A stretch of 64,000 nucleotides of DNA from assembly GCF_036850765.1 (NCBI RefSeq), contig NC_089498.1, positions 72,022,305 through 72,086,304 of the forward strand, read 5' to 3'. Made by a program: the position numbers and the translations under genes. This DNA comes from Saccopteryx bilineata. Lineage: Eukaryota; Chordata; Mammalia; Chiroptera; Emballonuridae. Of this stretch, positions 11,571 to 22,690 are shown in pieces. The stretch's first letter is position 1. Each line of letters begins with the position of its first letter. A model generated the notes under the pieces. The model was not told the origin of the DNA, searched no databases, and was given only the letters and a program-made list of their open reading frames with translations.

Positions 11571-12439
11571 AGGAAACATGGACCTTGTACCTCACCTCAT
11601 TCTACTGTGGAGGAAACAGGCAGAGAGGCGACGTCACCAACTGTGTGACCTGGTGATTCCGGCAGAACCCCCCCTGCCCCCCGCCTCTGCGAGTGTGGTG
11701 TGTGTGAGTGTGTGGGTAAGTGTGGCCAGGAGGCTCCAGGGGGCAGCTGGCACTCTGCCCTCCCTCTGCCCCCTCCCCTGCCTACCGACACTGCCCGGAC
11801 TCCCACACTGAGCCTGTCAGGGAGCAGGGATTTATTCCTTTGGGCCAGCTTTCTACCCTTTATTTCCTGTGTTATTTATGTCCCTTGCCTTTTATCTCCT
11901 GCCTGGCCTGCCCGCAAGGCCCATTATGTGACTTTGGATATGGCCACATCAATCTCTGGCCCTGGGGAGACAAGCCCCCAGCCCACCCTCACCATTTATT
12001 TTCCGGGTCTTCTTGAGGCCCAGCAGCAGCTGGCCTGGTGCGTGGATGACCTGCTGGCACTCTGCTCAGAGGACTGTTGTGAGGGCCTTGGGCCTGGCGG
12101 GTCAGGAGGGCCACAGGCAGCTTGTCTGGAGCTCAGGAATGAGGTGACCTTTCAGGAATTAGCACTGCCGTAGGAAGCAGTGGTCTGGCTTCAGGACTGG
12201 GAGTCCTAGCCTAGACTCAGCCTGACAACTCCCTGGCTGACTCCAGACGAGGAGCAGCAGCTGTCCAAGCCTCAGTGGTCTCATCTCGAACATGGGGTGA
12301 GGGCTGAACGGAACCGTCTGCACACCAGCTTCCAGGACAGTGCCTCCCAACTCTTTCATAATGAACAAACAGTCATTAAAAAGGCAGGGGGGGGGAGGGG
12401 CTAGTTGCACAATCAGTGGGGAGTTCTGGGTTTAACAGA
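11571..12439. other. GC-rich single-copy sequence with possible MIR
   Basis: 12190-12310 looks like a plus-strand MIR ('CCAAGCCTCAGTGGTCTCATC'). The frame at 11700-12173 crosses unrelated sequence and has no recognisable domain. 11830-12030 has AT-rich motifs within GC-rich DNA and could be a conserved regulatory block, but I cannot test that. Confidence 0.4.
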
Positions 12440-12850
12440 GTTGTAGACAGTGAAATGATAACCTCAAAAAATATGCCCAAGTCTTAACCCCCAGAACCTG
12501 TGAAGGTGACCTCATTTGGAAGAAGGCTCTTTGCAGGTATAATTAAGTCAAGGATCTTGAGATGAAATCATCCTAGATTTAGGGTGGGCCCTAAATCCAG
12601 AGATGTGTGAAGGGCAGAGGGAGACTTGAGACTCAGATACATAGGGGAGAAGACCACCCACAGATGGAGGCTGAGCTTGGGGTAGGGCAGTCCCTGGCCG
12701 AGGAATGTCTGCAGCCACCAGAAACTGAAAGAGGAAGAGGGAGCGTAGCCTCGATTTTGGGTTTCTGGCTTTAACAACTGTAAGCAAATACATTCCTATT
12801 GTTTTAAGCCATGAAGTTTGTGGTAAATTGTTATGACAGACCGAGGAAGC
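12440..12850 (+). mobile_element. MaLR-type LTR remnant (MLT1-like)
   Basis: Recognisable landmarks in order: 'CCCCCAGAACCTGTGAAGGT', 'GCAGGTATAATTAAGTCAAGG', 'GTGGGCCCTAAATCCA', 'GCAGCCACCAGAAACTG', and near the end 'GTTTTAAGCCATGAAGTTTG'. This order is that of a mammalian MaLR LTR. It is a solo, diverged LTR with no internal retroviral sequence next to it. Confidence 0.75.
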
Positions 12851-12932
12851 TTACACAGCGCAAGGAGGAAACAGTTTCTTTATTGCAGGACTTGTCAGGG
12901 CCTTCTAATGTGTTCTAAAAAGCACTGAGGTG

Positions 12933-13252
12933 GCCTGACCAGGCAGTGGTGCAGTGGATAGAGCGTCAGACTGGGATGCAGAAGACCCAGGTTCGAGACC
13001 CCAAGTTTGCCAGCTTGAGCGCGGGCTCATCTGGCTTGAGCAAAAAGCTCACCAGCTTGGACCCAAGGTCGCTGGCTTGAGCAAGGGGTTACTCGGTCTG
13101 CTGAGGGCCCATGGTCAAGGCACATATGAGAAAGCAATCAATGAACAACTAAGGTGTCACAACGAAAAACTGATGATTGATGCTTTTCATCTCTCTCCGT
13201 TCCTGTCTGTCCCTATCTATCTCTCTCTCTGACTGTAAAAAGAAAAAAAAAG
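12933..13252 (+). mobile_element. long-type SINE, first of a tandem pair
   Basis: Head GCCTGACCAGGCAGTGGTGC, then repeated 'AGCTTGAGC/AGCTTGGACC' body segments, then TC-rich tail and A-run to 13252. A target duplication AAAAAGCACTGAGGTG lies before this copy (12917-12932) but the matching copy lies only after the second SINE (13454-13469). Confidence 0.93.
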
Positions 13253-13453
13253 GCCTTACCTGTGGTGGCGCAGTGGATAAAGCGTCGACCTGGAAATGCT
13301 GAGGTCGCCGGTTCGAAACCCTGGGCTTGCCTGGTCAAGGCACAAATGGGAGTTGATGCTTCCTGCTCCTCCCTCTTCTCTCTCTCTCTGTTTCTCTCTC
13401 TCTCTCCTCTCTAAAAATGAATAAATAAAATTTAAAAAAAAGAAAAAAAAAAA
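13253..13453 (+). mobile_element. short-type SINE, second of a tandem pair
   Basis: Starts GCCTTACCTGTGGTGGCG directly after the A-run of the preceding SINE and ends in its own A-tail, followed by the shared AAAAAGCACTGAGGTG. Most likely it inserted into the A-tail of the first SINE. Joint insertion as a dimer is the alternative. Confidence 0.93.
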
Positions 13454-13469
13454 AAAAAGCACTGAGGTG

Positions 13470-13837
13470 CAGAGTGGAAATGTACATGAAGCATTAGACT
13501 GGGAACACCCCTCAAGCCTGTGTATTGCAGAGCACTTTGGGAAGGTCTGGTCTATGACGTCAGGGGGCCCTGCTCCAGGTTCCAGCTGTCAGGTGAGAGA
13601 GCTTTAGGATCTTAGACAAGGGAAGTCCTCATGCAGCTTACTCTACTCCCAGAGAGGGTAGTGCTGGTGGGTTAGAGGGGTTATTGGCTCCTCTCTCAGC
13701 ATGGCTAGTCTGCAGACTAGGCTTACTGTATATCCTGAAATGTTCCTACAGATGCCAAAGATAGGGTGGGTGCTGGGTGCTTCTGCACCTTAGATGCTCC
13801 ACTCTGCAGAACCAGGTTTGTCTCTTAGCCTAGGAAG
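13470..13837. other. single-copy sequence, no gene seen
   Basis: No plausible frame or known repeat was recognised. Confidence 0.4.
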
Positions 13838-14097
13838 GGTTAATAATAACTATCACAATAATGATTTCAATGACCATTTATTGAGAGATTCCTAAGTGCC
13901 AGACCTTGTGCTAAGTGCTTTATGCATATTAGCTGATTTATTCCTCACAATCATATTAGCCTATTTTACAGAAGGGGAAATAGTGGCACAGAGAGGCTGA
14001 GTAGCTTACTTCAAGTCATACAACTAGTAAATGGGAGAGTCAGGATTCAAACTCAGGTTGTCTAACTGCTCTTAATGATGTTATACTACTTTCCCCA
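13838..14097 (-). mobile_element. MIR SINE, near full length
   Basis: Clear MIR on the minus strand: 'CCATTTATTGAGAGATTCC', 'AAGTGCTTTATGCATATTAG', 'CAGAGAGGCTGAGTAGCTTA', and the tRNA-like end 'ATTCAAACTCAGGTTGTCT'. Confidence 0.88.
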
Positions 14098-14595
14098 AAG
14101 GCAGGGGCCGGGTTGAGTCCCTCCAGCCAAGGAGGAATGGCTCCAGAAGGGAATGCTCATTCATTCAATCACTCAACGTTACTGCCTGCCCACATCACCC
14201 CGTTACCTCGCCAGGGTCTCAGGCTATGGGAAGCCCGCCCAGTGCGAACCAGCTGAATGTTCATTCTACTTGTAAACAAAACAAGAATTTTGAATCATGT
14301 TGGGAAGACAGTGAAAAAAAATTTAGCTCCTGTTTTCCTTGTTATTAATTCCCTTATTAATGACTTTGCCTGGGACTGTGGGGAAAGCTAGTCGTTATGG
14401 CCTCCTCTCTCTAAGCTCTGATTTACCAGTTAGTGTGCTGTTTAGGAATCTTTAAGGGCTTCCCTTTGCCTGCAGGAAATGCGCCACCTCTTCTGTTGTC
14501 ACAACTCTGCTCCAAGCTCCTCCAAGGAGGTCTTTTGCAACCAGGTTGTGTCCCCCGTTATCACAAAATCGACTTCTTGATGGCTTTGCTTCTAA
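14098..14595. other. single-copy sequence, no gene seen
   Basis: Nothing recognised apart from a short 'TTCATTCAATCACTCAACG' stretch near 14160. Confidence 0.4.
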
Positions 14596-14760
14596 GGCAG
14601 CACTGCCCAGATGTTAGTGTTACAAGATCCCCAGGGGTCTTGTAAAGAGGCAGATCCAGACTGAATATTCTGGGGGGCCTGAGACTCTGCATTTCTGACC
14701 AGCTGTGGTGATGAGAAGGTGGCTGGTCCTCAGACCACACTCAGAGCCATGAGGGCCATC
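14596..14760. mobile_element. MER5-like hAT remnant
   Basis: Core text 'CAAGATCCCCAGGGGTCTTG' and 'GGGCCTGAGACTCTGCATTT' fits a MER5-type element. Termini are eroded. Confidence 0.55.
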
Positions 14761-14767
14761 AGAGCCT

Positions 14768-14925
14768 CTAGTTCCTTGCCTCTCAACCTGGAACCTTTAA
14801 CAAAACACTATGGCTGGCCCCACTCCCAGAATCCCTTTTAATTGGCAGGAGGGTGGGGCCAGGCACTGAAAATTTTAAAAGGTTTGTCAAGTGCTCTGGT
14901 GGGCGGCCAAAGCTGAGAGCCACTG
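14768..14925. mobile_element. MER5-like hAT remnant
   Basis: The left end 'CCTCTCAACCTGGAACC' and right end 'AGCTGAGAGCCACTGG' are inverted relatives of each other, as in MER5/Charlie elements. Two such remnants lie next to each other here (see 14596). Confidence 0.6.
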
Positions 14926-16424
14926 GCCAGCACCCTAGTGAAGAGTGCTTAGATTAGGGGCTTGTGGAGGACAGAAACCTGATTCTAGAAGCAAGGGGCA
15001 GGCTCAAGAGGCCAAAGCAACACAGAATTTTGTAGTGGGTGTCACTAACTGCTGGGGGCTTTGAGGGCATCAAGGGAGAGCACCCATGCCTGCCGGCCCC
15101 AGCACAAAGGCATCCCTGAGCCTACCGACACCACCACCCAAGGACAGACAGAGCACTGCTCAGGAAGGACCGGCTTCTGGAACCATTTTGCCAGGAGCTC
15201 CCTCCTGCCCAGCAGCCCAGCAGCCCAGCTGGATCAATGTGTGCCATGGACTCTTCTTCCTGGCACCCAGGAAATAGGCCACCGTGCTGAGTTAGAAGGC
15301 ATAGGGCGCCCTCTGCTGGGAGGATTGAGCTATTTCTCCCCGGGGATGCCAGAGTGCAGAAGTGGAGGGAGACTCAGGCTTCAGAAGCTGAAACACACTT
15401 CCTAACCTCTCCAAGCAGGGGGAAATCAGGGGAGACCAGGCTGGTCTGTGTCTCTTCTCAGTGTCCCAGTTCCAGGGTGGCAGATATCTGTTCACACAGT
15501 CAAATCATGCAGAAGCTCTTTCCACCTCCTCCCCCTTTTCCTTATTGTCACCATTAGGTGACATATAGTGGCTCATGTTCAGAGGCAACAGGACTGAGAA
15601 CTAGACTACTTGTCTGAAGCCCCCTGTGGATTCAGGGTGGGATCAGGATCAGGATCAGCTGTGGTGGGAGTTAGAATTCTGTCTGGGGCCAGGGCCAGGG
15701 GTCAGTCTATAGCTGGGTCTGGGGTCATTCTCACAGATTCAGGGGTGAGCCCATGTCTAGGGTCGAGGTTTAGAAACCAGGGAAGTACCAGTGACCAAGT
15801 AGGTCTCCCTAGAGGCTATGGCCATGTGACTACAGTGGTGGGGGGGCCCGCGTCCAGGAGACCCATGCCCGTGGTGAAGGAGGTTTGTGTCCAGGAGACC
15901 CAAGCCTGTGGGCCCGTAGGTAAAGGGGGCCCGTGTCCGAGAGACCCAGGTGGAAGCAAAAATAGAGCCTGCCCTGGTTTTGTCCAGCTCCCCCAGAATG
16001 GCTCCTCTGAGTCTTGGCAATACTTAGGGGCCAAGCATCCAGGCATCAGTGCATGACACATGAGGCCAGCCTACTGGGCATGATCCACACAGGACTCATT
16101 GGAATCTCTGCTGGCTTTGTCATAGACACATGCTCTTGGTCCAAAACAGACCATTATCCATACTCAGTGGACCATACTGAGGGGAAGGGGTCCATCTAGT
16201 ATTATTTCTGGGTGGAGAATCAGCATATGAACAGGTGTGATAATTAATGCTGCTTTAGGCAAGAATATGAAAGCCGGATCTGAGGGTGCCCCTCACGGGC
16301 CCCTGAAGGTCTTCCACCTGTGGGGTCTGTGCACGTGGGGCTGCCCTTGGTTTCGTCAGACTCTCAGAGGACTGCAATCAAACGGTAGTTACGAATCCTT
16401 GCTAAGGCCCATGCTCAACTTTTT
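14926..16424. other. single-copy sequence with a small degenerate tandem repeat
   Basis: 15848-15950 holds three copies of a 'TGTCCAGGAGACCCA' motif spaced about 35-47 bp apart. 15640-15720 has short GGATCAG and GGGCCAG runs. These repeats keep some frames open (15610-16056 +, 15757-16020 -) without protein-like content. Confidence 0.5.
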
Positions 16425-17183
16425 AAAAAAAGTTTTTATAGCTTTTTTGAGATATAACTGATAGACAAACTACACACTATATATTTAGTGTCTGACTCGA
16501 TAACTTTTGACAGATGGGTACGCCATGAAATGATCACCACAATAAAGATAATGAACATATCCATCACCCCACAAATTGATCTGCTTTCTGTCACTGAAGA
16601 TTAGTTTGCATTTTCTAAAATTTTATATTAAAGTACAGAATGTATTTTGGGGGTGAAGGTCTAATTTCTTTTACTCAACCTAATTAGTTTGATATTCATC
16701 CACGTTATTGTGTATACCAATAGTTCGTTACTTTTTCTTGCTGAGTAGTATTCCATTGTGTGGCTATATCACAGTTCGTATATCCATTCATTTGTGGATG
16801 AATATTTGAGTGGTTTCCAGATTTTGGCTATTACAAATAAAGATGCTTTGACATTTATGAATGCATATTTGTCTGGATATACGTGTTCATTTCTCTTGGG
16901 TAAATACTTAGGGGTAGAATAAAACTGCTGAATTGTTTTCTACAATGGTTGCACCATTTTGCACCCTGAAGAGCAGTGTATGAGTGTTCCAGTTGCTCTA
17001 TATGCTGGACAACGTTGGGGTAGCTAGGATTTAAAAGCCATTTTTAGCCAAGTGAGTGGGTGAATAGTGCTATCTCATTGTGCTTTTAATTTGTATTTCT
17101 CTAATGACTAGTGATTCTGAGCATTTGTTCATGTGCCCATTTATCATCCAAATCTTTTGTTCAGTTAAAAAATTGGGTTGCTT

Positions 17184-17185
<2 letters not shown>
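16425..17185 (-). mobile_element. ancient L1 LINE 3' region
   Basis: Complement of an old L1 3' UTR and ORF2 end: 'TTTTTTGAGATATAACTGAT', 'TGATCACCACAATAAAGATA', 'GTAGTATTCCATTGTGTGGC', 'TTCTCTTGGGTAAATACTTA'. It continues at 18540 after the insertions between. Confidence 0.85.

Positions 17186-17187
<2 letters not shown>

Positions 17188-17218
<31 letters not shown>
17188..17218. repeat. (CT)n microsatellite
   Basis: An uninterrupted CT dinucleotide run inside the old L1. Confidence 0.95.
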
Positions 17219-17224
17219 AGCTCT

Positions 17225-17690
17225 AACACTTTCTTTTTTTATATAAATAAATTTTTATTTCAATGGGGTGACATCAATAAATCAGTGTACATATATTCAA
17301 AGAAAACATGTCCAGGTTATCTTGTCATTCAATTATGTTGCATACCCATCACCCAAAGTCAGATTGTCCTCCGTCACCTTCTATCTAGTTTTCTTTGTGC
17401 CCCTCCCCCTCCCCCTCTCCCTCCTTCTCTCCCTCCTTCCCTCCCCCCACCCCCTGTAACCACCACACTCTTGTCCATGTCTCTAAATCTCATTTTTATG
17501 TCCCACCAATGTATGGAATCATGCAGTTCTTGTTTTTTTTCTGATTTACTTATTTTACTCTGTATAATGTTATCAAGATCCCACCATTTTGTTGTAAGTG
17601 ATCCGATGTCATCATCTTTTATGGCTGAATAGTGTACCATGGTGTATATGTGCCACATATTCTTTATCTAGTCTTCTATTCTTTTTTTTT
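17225..17690 (-). mobile_element. younger L1 3' end, 5'-truncated
   Basis: Complement of a younger L1 end: A-tail complement near 17230-17255, 'GGGGTGACATCAATAAATCA', a C/T-rich block at 17399-17455, then 'TATGGCTGAATAGTGTACCA'. About 470 bp long, inserted into the older L1. The G-rich frame at 17374-17658 (-) is its 3' UTR. Confidence 0.8.
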
Positions 17691-18312
17691 TACAGTGATT
17701 GAAGCCTTTAAGCAAACTCTTGGCCAATACAGCAAGAATCCATAAAAGAGTAGTGTCCTTAACATGTTCACCAAGTCCAAGTTGGCCCCAACACCATGCC
17801 AAATCCCTGAAAAATGCAACCCAACCCCAGTTCAGTCTGTTAGGAGCTGTCACAAGGAGCAGGAGTCCAGGAGAAGTCCACATCCAGGAAAAGTCCGCAT
17901 GGCACTGGAATTGTTGTCACAATTCTATATACTTTGCAGCTCACATCCAATGACTGCTGCTTCTAGCTGGTAATGATTCAGGTAGACTGGAAAGGCCATC
18001 TGCAGCATGTGTGGAGATGGAGCTTCTGTTCTCCTCTGCCTGGAGAGATGAGACCAGGTTGCTTTTCCCTGGAGCTCTGCGACTGTGGCGTGGTAAAGAG
18101 AACCTTGGGCTACACTAAGCAGTCTTGGTGTGCCTTCTTCAGCGTTCCTTGGTTGAAGAGTCCTCTTAGTTTAGTCCAAAGATGGTTTTTCCAGATGATG
18201 GTTCTTAAAATTCGCTCTAACCCTTTCTTATGTGGTCTAGATATAAGGTTTTTGTTGGATTTGTGTGCTGCAGATAGGTTTCCCAGTCTGGCTTATCTTT
18301 TTGTTTTTATAA
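17691..18312. mobile_element. unclassified insert within the L1
   Basis: This block separates two parts of the same old L1 (before 17185 and after 18540), so it must be inserted sequence, yet I cannot name it. A T-run at 17681-17690 borders it on the left, suggesting a minus-strand retroposed end. It has frames on both strands (17699-17953 +, 17973-18332 +, 17668-17883 -) without recognisable protein features. It could be part of an LTR element or an L1-transduced sequence. Confidence 0.45.
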
Positions 18313-18320
18313 TCATTTCT

Positions 18321-18377
18321 TTCTTTTTTTAAAATTCATTTTAGAGAGGAGAGATAGATGATAGATAAGTAGGTAGG

Positions 18378-18417
<40 letters not shown>

Positions 18418-18538
18418 AGCAGGGGAGGAGCAGGAAGCATCAACTCCCATATGTGCCTTGATCAGGCAAGCCCAGGGCTTTGAACCGGTGATCTCAGTGT
18501 TCCAGGTCAACGCTTTATCCACTGCGCCATCACAGGTC
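18321..18538 (-). mobile_element. short-type SINE with internal GATA microsatellite
   Basis: Minus-strand short SINE. The flanks 'ATAATCATTTCTTTC' (before) and 'ATAACTATTTCTTTT' (after) are a diverged target duplication. The tail has expanded into a (GATA)n run at about 18355-18417. Confidence 0.9.
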
Positions 18539-18539
18539 A

Positions 18540-19745
18540 TAACTATTTCTTTTGGAGAGCAAATTTTAAATATTTTGATGAAGCCAAATTAATTTTTTTT
18601 TTTATAGTTTATGATATTTTTCATCCTATTTATGAAATCTTTGACAAGCTCAAAGTCACTAAGATTTCTCCCGTGTATTCTTTTGGAAGTTTTCTGTTTA
18701 GCTCTTACATTTAGGTTTATGATCCTGTGAGTAAATTTCTGTATATGGTGCAAGTTATGAACCCGAGTTCTTCTTCTCCCCCACCTTGTTCTCCTCTCCT
18801 TTTTTAATTTTTATTTAATTTTTTGTATTATTTGTATACAAAATTTTTTGTATTTTTGTATTATTTTATTTTATTGTATATAGGTGTCTAATTGCTTGTT
18901 GAAATGATTATTCTTTACCCATTGCCTGTCACCTCTGTCAAAAATCAATTGACCATATAGGAGTCTACTTTTGAACTATTCTTTTTAATTGATCTTTATA
19001 TCAATACTATAGTCTTGATTACTATAGATTTATAATAAATCATAAAATCAGATAAAATCTTTTAATTTCTGTCCTTTTTGACTGTTTTAGGTTTTTTTAT
19101 ATTTCCATAAAATTTTAGAATCAATTTGTCAATTTCTACCAAAGAGACTTCTGGGATTTTGATTCCATTGAATTTGCAAATCAATTTAGCAGAAAACTGA
19201 CATTCTTACAATACTAAATCTTCCAGTCAATGAACACAATATATCTCTCAATTTATTTCGTTCTCTTGGTTGAGTTCTCTCAACAATGCTTTGTAGTTGA
19301 CGGTGTTCAGATCTTACAGATCTTCTGTCAGATTTTTTCTAAGTATTTCATACTTTTTCATGTTATTGGAAATGGCAGTGTTTTAAATTATAATTTCTGA
19401 TTACTCATTGTTAGTATATAGAAATACAATTGATTTCTGTATATTGATCTTGAATTTTATAATCTTCTAACTCACTTATTAACTCTAGTAGCTTTGTAGG
19501 ATCTGCAGAATTTTTTATGAAGATAATCATGTTATCTGCAAATAAAGACAAAAAATAAAGTTTTGCTTCTTCCTTTTCAGTCTAGATGCTTTTTTATATC
19601 TTTTTCTTGCCTTATTGCACTGGCTTCACCCCCAGTACAATGTAAAATAGAAATGGCAAGAACGCACTTCCTTGCCTTGTTTCCAGTCATGCAGAGCAGT
19701 GGATATACTCAGTCTTTAATTACTTGTCCTTGGCTTTTATTCACC
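18540..19745 (-). mobile_element. ancient L1 LINE, ORF2 region (continuation)
   Basis: Complement of L1 ORF2: 'AAAAATCAATTGACCATATA', 'TTTTAGAATCAATTTGTCAA', 'GGGATTTTGATTCCATTGAA', 'CTTTGTAGTTGACGGTGTTC', 'TATCTGCAAATAAAGACAAA'. It continues the element broken at 17185. Full of stops; non-coding. Confidence 0.85.
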
Positions 19746-19842
19746 CTCATAAGTTCTGGATAAGCTCAAAGGGATGGCTTTTTCCAACTGGTTGGAAGAC
19801 CCTACAGTTAGTCTTGGGCTATGTGCTCTTCTTTCTTGTTTT

Positions 19843-20034
19843 TTGTTTGTTTTTAGATTTTATTTATTGATTTTTAGAGAGAGGAGAGAGAGAGGTTGTG
19901 GAGGAGGAGCAGGAAGCATCAACTCGTAGTTACTGCTTCTTGTATATGCCTTGACCAGGCAAGGCCAGGGTTTTGAACTGGTGACCTCTGCACCCCAGGT
20001 CAATGCTCTATCCACTGTGCCACCACAGGTCTGG
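19843..20034 (-). mobile_element. short-type SINE
   Basis: Minus-strand copy with target duplication CTTCTTTCTTGTTTT at 19828-19842 and 20035-20049. Confidence 0.92.
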
Positions 20035-20049
20035 CTTCTTTCTTGTTTT

Positions 20050-20160
20050 GGTACATGCCTCATGGAGACTGCAAGTGCCTTGAGGGCAGAAATGATATAT
20101 TTGACTCCAGCTCCCACGCTATTCCTGGCATGGTGCTCAGCTTGACAGATTCTCACTGCC
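20050..20160 (+). mobile_element. possible L2 LINE 3' fragment
   Basis: 'AAGTGCCTTGAGGGCAGAAAT' followed by 'GGCATGGTGCTCAGC' resembles the L2 3' end. Short and diverged. Confidence 0.45.
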
Positions 20161-20894
20161 AATCAGGTCACTAACTCATGCAGAAGGGGTCTATGTGTGC
20201 CCTTTCTGTCCCATCCCCTTTTCCTTCCTCCTAAACCAAAGGCAGCCATGCTTCCTCCCTTTCCCCCTCTTCCCCTCCAGAAACCTGAATGGAAGGAGAC
20301 ATGAAAGAAAAAGGCTCAGGTTTCCACTGCATTGAGTTACTTTCACGCAGAGTCCTCATTCAAAAATAAACCTGAGGGGATGCGAGGCGGAGGGTGACAG
20401 AGACGGGAGGGAGCTGTTAGCATAGCTCTGCTTCCAAGCTGTATTTTTAGGGCTGGCATTTAGGCTTGGCCTGGGGACAAGCGGCTGGAAAATGCAAGGC
20501 ATTTCCTCTTCCTGTCAGCTGAGACACTGTGTGTGTAAGTGTGTGTATGAGGCCCCTGCCACCTTCCCACTTAGCACCTCTGAATAGCAAACAAAATAGA
20601 CCTCCTCCACAGCCTGCTCCATTCTTGGCACTGCTGACCACCAGCTCTTCCAGCCCTTCCAGCCCTTCCAGTCTGTCTCATCTTGGGACACTTCTCATGG
20701 TCCGTCCCTAGACTCCTGCACATGCTGGTTCCACTGGGGGAGGAGTCCCTTGCTCTGGTGGGGGATGTGTTGTTCTCACAGTGCTGATCAGCTCATCAGC
20801 CATGTGCGGGTGGGCTCTGTGCTCTCTGAGGGTCTGGTTGGGATATTTTAGGATTCAATGATGGCATGTCAGGCTCATTTGTCTGCTTATTATT
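20161..20894. other. single-copy sequence, no gene seen
   Basis: Includes a C/T-rich stretch (20205-20280) and a triple CCAGCCCTT repeat (20648-20672). No plausible coding frame. Confidence 0.4.
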
Positions 20895-21090
20895 CAGTAC
20901 TAGCCATGTGCCATGTGTGAGTTACTTAACTGGCCCTTGCCTCAGTTTCCCCATTTGTAAATGGGGATTATAATAGAGCCTGCTTTAAAAGGATGTTGAA
21001 ACGATTCAATGAGTTAATATATATATGTAAAGTGATTTAAACAGTGGCTGGCAGACAGGACAGGCTCAGTAAAGGTTAGCTGTTATTATT
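20895..21090 (+). mobile_element. MIR SINE remnant
   Basis: 'GAGTTACTTAACTGGCCCTTG', 'TCAGTTTCCCCATTTGTAAA', 'GATTCAATGAGTTAATATAT' and 'GGCTCAGTAAAGGTTAGCTG' fall in MIR order. A second short MIR-like piece lies near 21380-21420. Confidence 0.85.
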
Positions 21091-21519
21091 TGGATGTCTA
21101 CTATATAGCAGCCTTGAGCTTAGGCAGGGGCAGGCGCTGCAACGGTGAACTAGACAGATATATTTCTGACCCTTTGTAGCTATTATGTTGGAGACCTGGC
21201 TGTTGCCCTCAAGAACTTTAAATTCTCAAATGTAGCTCCAGACCATAGCCCAGAGCATCAGCATAAGGTGATGAAATATATAATCAGAGACACAATGATA
21301 TCAATGTTATTGGCATTTTGTGGAACTCTGGTTGGCTCAGAAAAGTTATTTTGCTTATGTACAATTAGTTCATTTTTCAAAGTCTCACTTTTCTTATCTG
21401 TAAAATGATAAGGAGAGCAGTTAAAGGGGAAGGCAGCCCTGGCTGGGATGATGGGACACCAGGTTCACCAGGTTAGGCTGACAAAGAAGAATAGAGTTGT
21501 TTCCAATATCTATTAGAAC

Positions 21520-21715
21520 TGTGAGTGCTGGACAGCCAGGGGTTCCAACTCTGTCTCAGCCTCTTACTGGCTGGGTAATGTGGGGAAGTTACTTGACCTC
21601 TCTGTGTCTCAGTTACTTAATTTGTTATGAGGGAGAAGAAGTAATAGTATCTAGCTCAGGGATGCTGGAAAGATCCAGTGAGTTAATGCAGAAGGAGCTC
21701 ACAGTAGAGTTTGGT
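21520..21715 (+). mobile_element. MIR SINE remnant
   Basis: 'GGAAGTTACTTGACCTCTCT' and 'AGATCCAGTGAGTTAATGCA' lie in MIR order, with the 5' tRNA-like part weakly kept. Confidence 0.78.
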
Positions 21716-22054
21716 ATGTAAGAGCACATGTGTTCGCCCTGATCTCATCTTTCAAGAGGATTATCTATCCCCTGGCGAGCTCTCTTCCATGTGTCAGGGA
21801 CCTCTTTTCCAACTCTACAATCAGTCTTGGTCTACTCTTAAAAGGCTTGATCTGGAAGAGACAGAGCCATCCATAGGTCAGGGGGAGAGTGTCTGACTAT
21901 GTTTTCAGTATATGAGAAGGGAAAGGGGCTGACATCCACAGGGCGGTGTTTTCCTAGCTGGGTGCACCAGTGTTTTTAGCTTGAGTATGTGGGTATCTAT
22001 CTTTGCTTCTCTGACTAGAGCAAGTTTCTTAATGTATTCTATTAGCAAAGTCTT
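21716..22054. other. single-copy sequence, no gene seen
   Basis: No feature recognised. Confidence 0.4.
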
Positions 22055-22160
22055 TCATTCTACCCATCTGTCCATCTACCCATTCACCCATCCATCCACT
22101 CATTCACCCATCTACTCATCTACCCACCCACCCATCCACCTATTCATCATCCACCCATGT
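22055..22160. repeat. degenerate (CATC/CACC)n tetranucleotide repeat
   Basis: Imperfect CCAT/CCAC tetranucleotides on the plus strand. It borders an L1 fragment. Confidence 0.9.
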
Positions 22161-22164
22161 AATG

Positions 22165-22690
22165 ACTAATTTGACTATCACAAGGACCTAAGAGGTAGAT
22201 ACACTTCCACCTATTAACAATAACTTCCATAACTTCCATTTCTCCTCCCCCTCCTCCAGCCCCTGGCAACCACCATTTTACTTTCTGCACCTTATATAAA
22301 TGGATTCATATAGTATTCATTCTTGTTGTGACCGTCTTATTTCATGAAGCATAATGTCCTCAAGGTTCATCCATGGTGGAGTATGTATCAGAGTTTCCTT
22401 ACTTTTTGAAGCTAAGTAATATTTCATTTTATGAATACACCACAGTTTGTTTATCCATTCATCCATCAATGGACACTTGGCCTGCTTCCACATTTTGGCT
22501 ATTGTGATTAATGCTGCCATGAACATTGGTGACAAATATCTATTTGAGTCTCTGCTTTCAACTCTTTTGGGTATATACTCAGAAGTGGAATTTCTAGATC
22601 ATGTTATAATTGTATTTAAAATTTTTGAGGAGCTGCTCTGCAGTTTTCCACGGTGGCTGCACCATTTTACATTCTGCGGGTCTTTCAACA
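22165..22690 (-). mobile_element. ancient L1 LINE 3' fragment
   Basis: Complement of L1 3' UTR: 'CCCTGGCAACCACCATTTTA', 'TTCATCCATGGTGGAGTATG', 'CAATGGACACTTGGCC', 'GGGTATATACTCAGAAGTGG', 'GGCTGCACCATTTTACATTC'. Confidence 0.85.
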
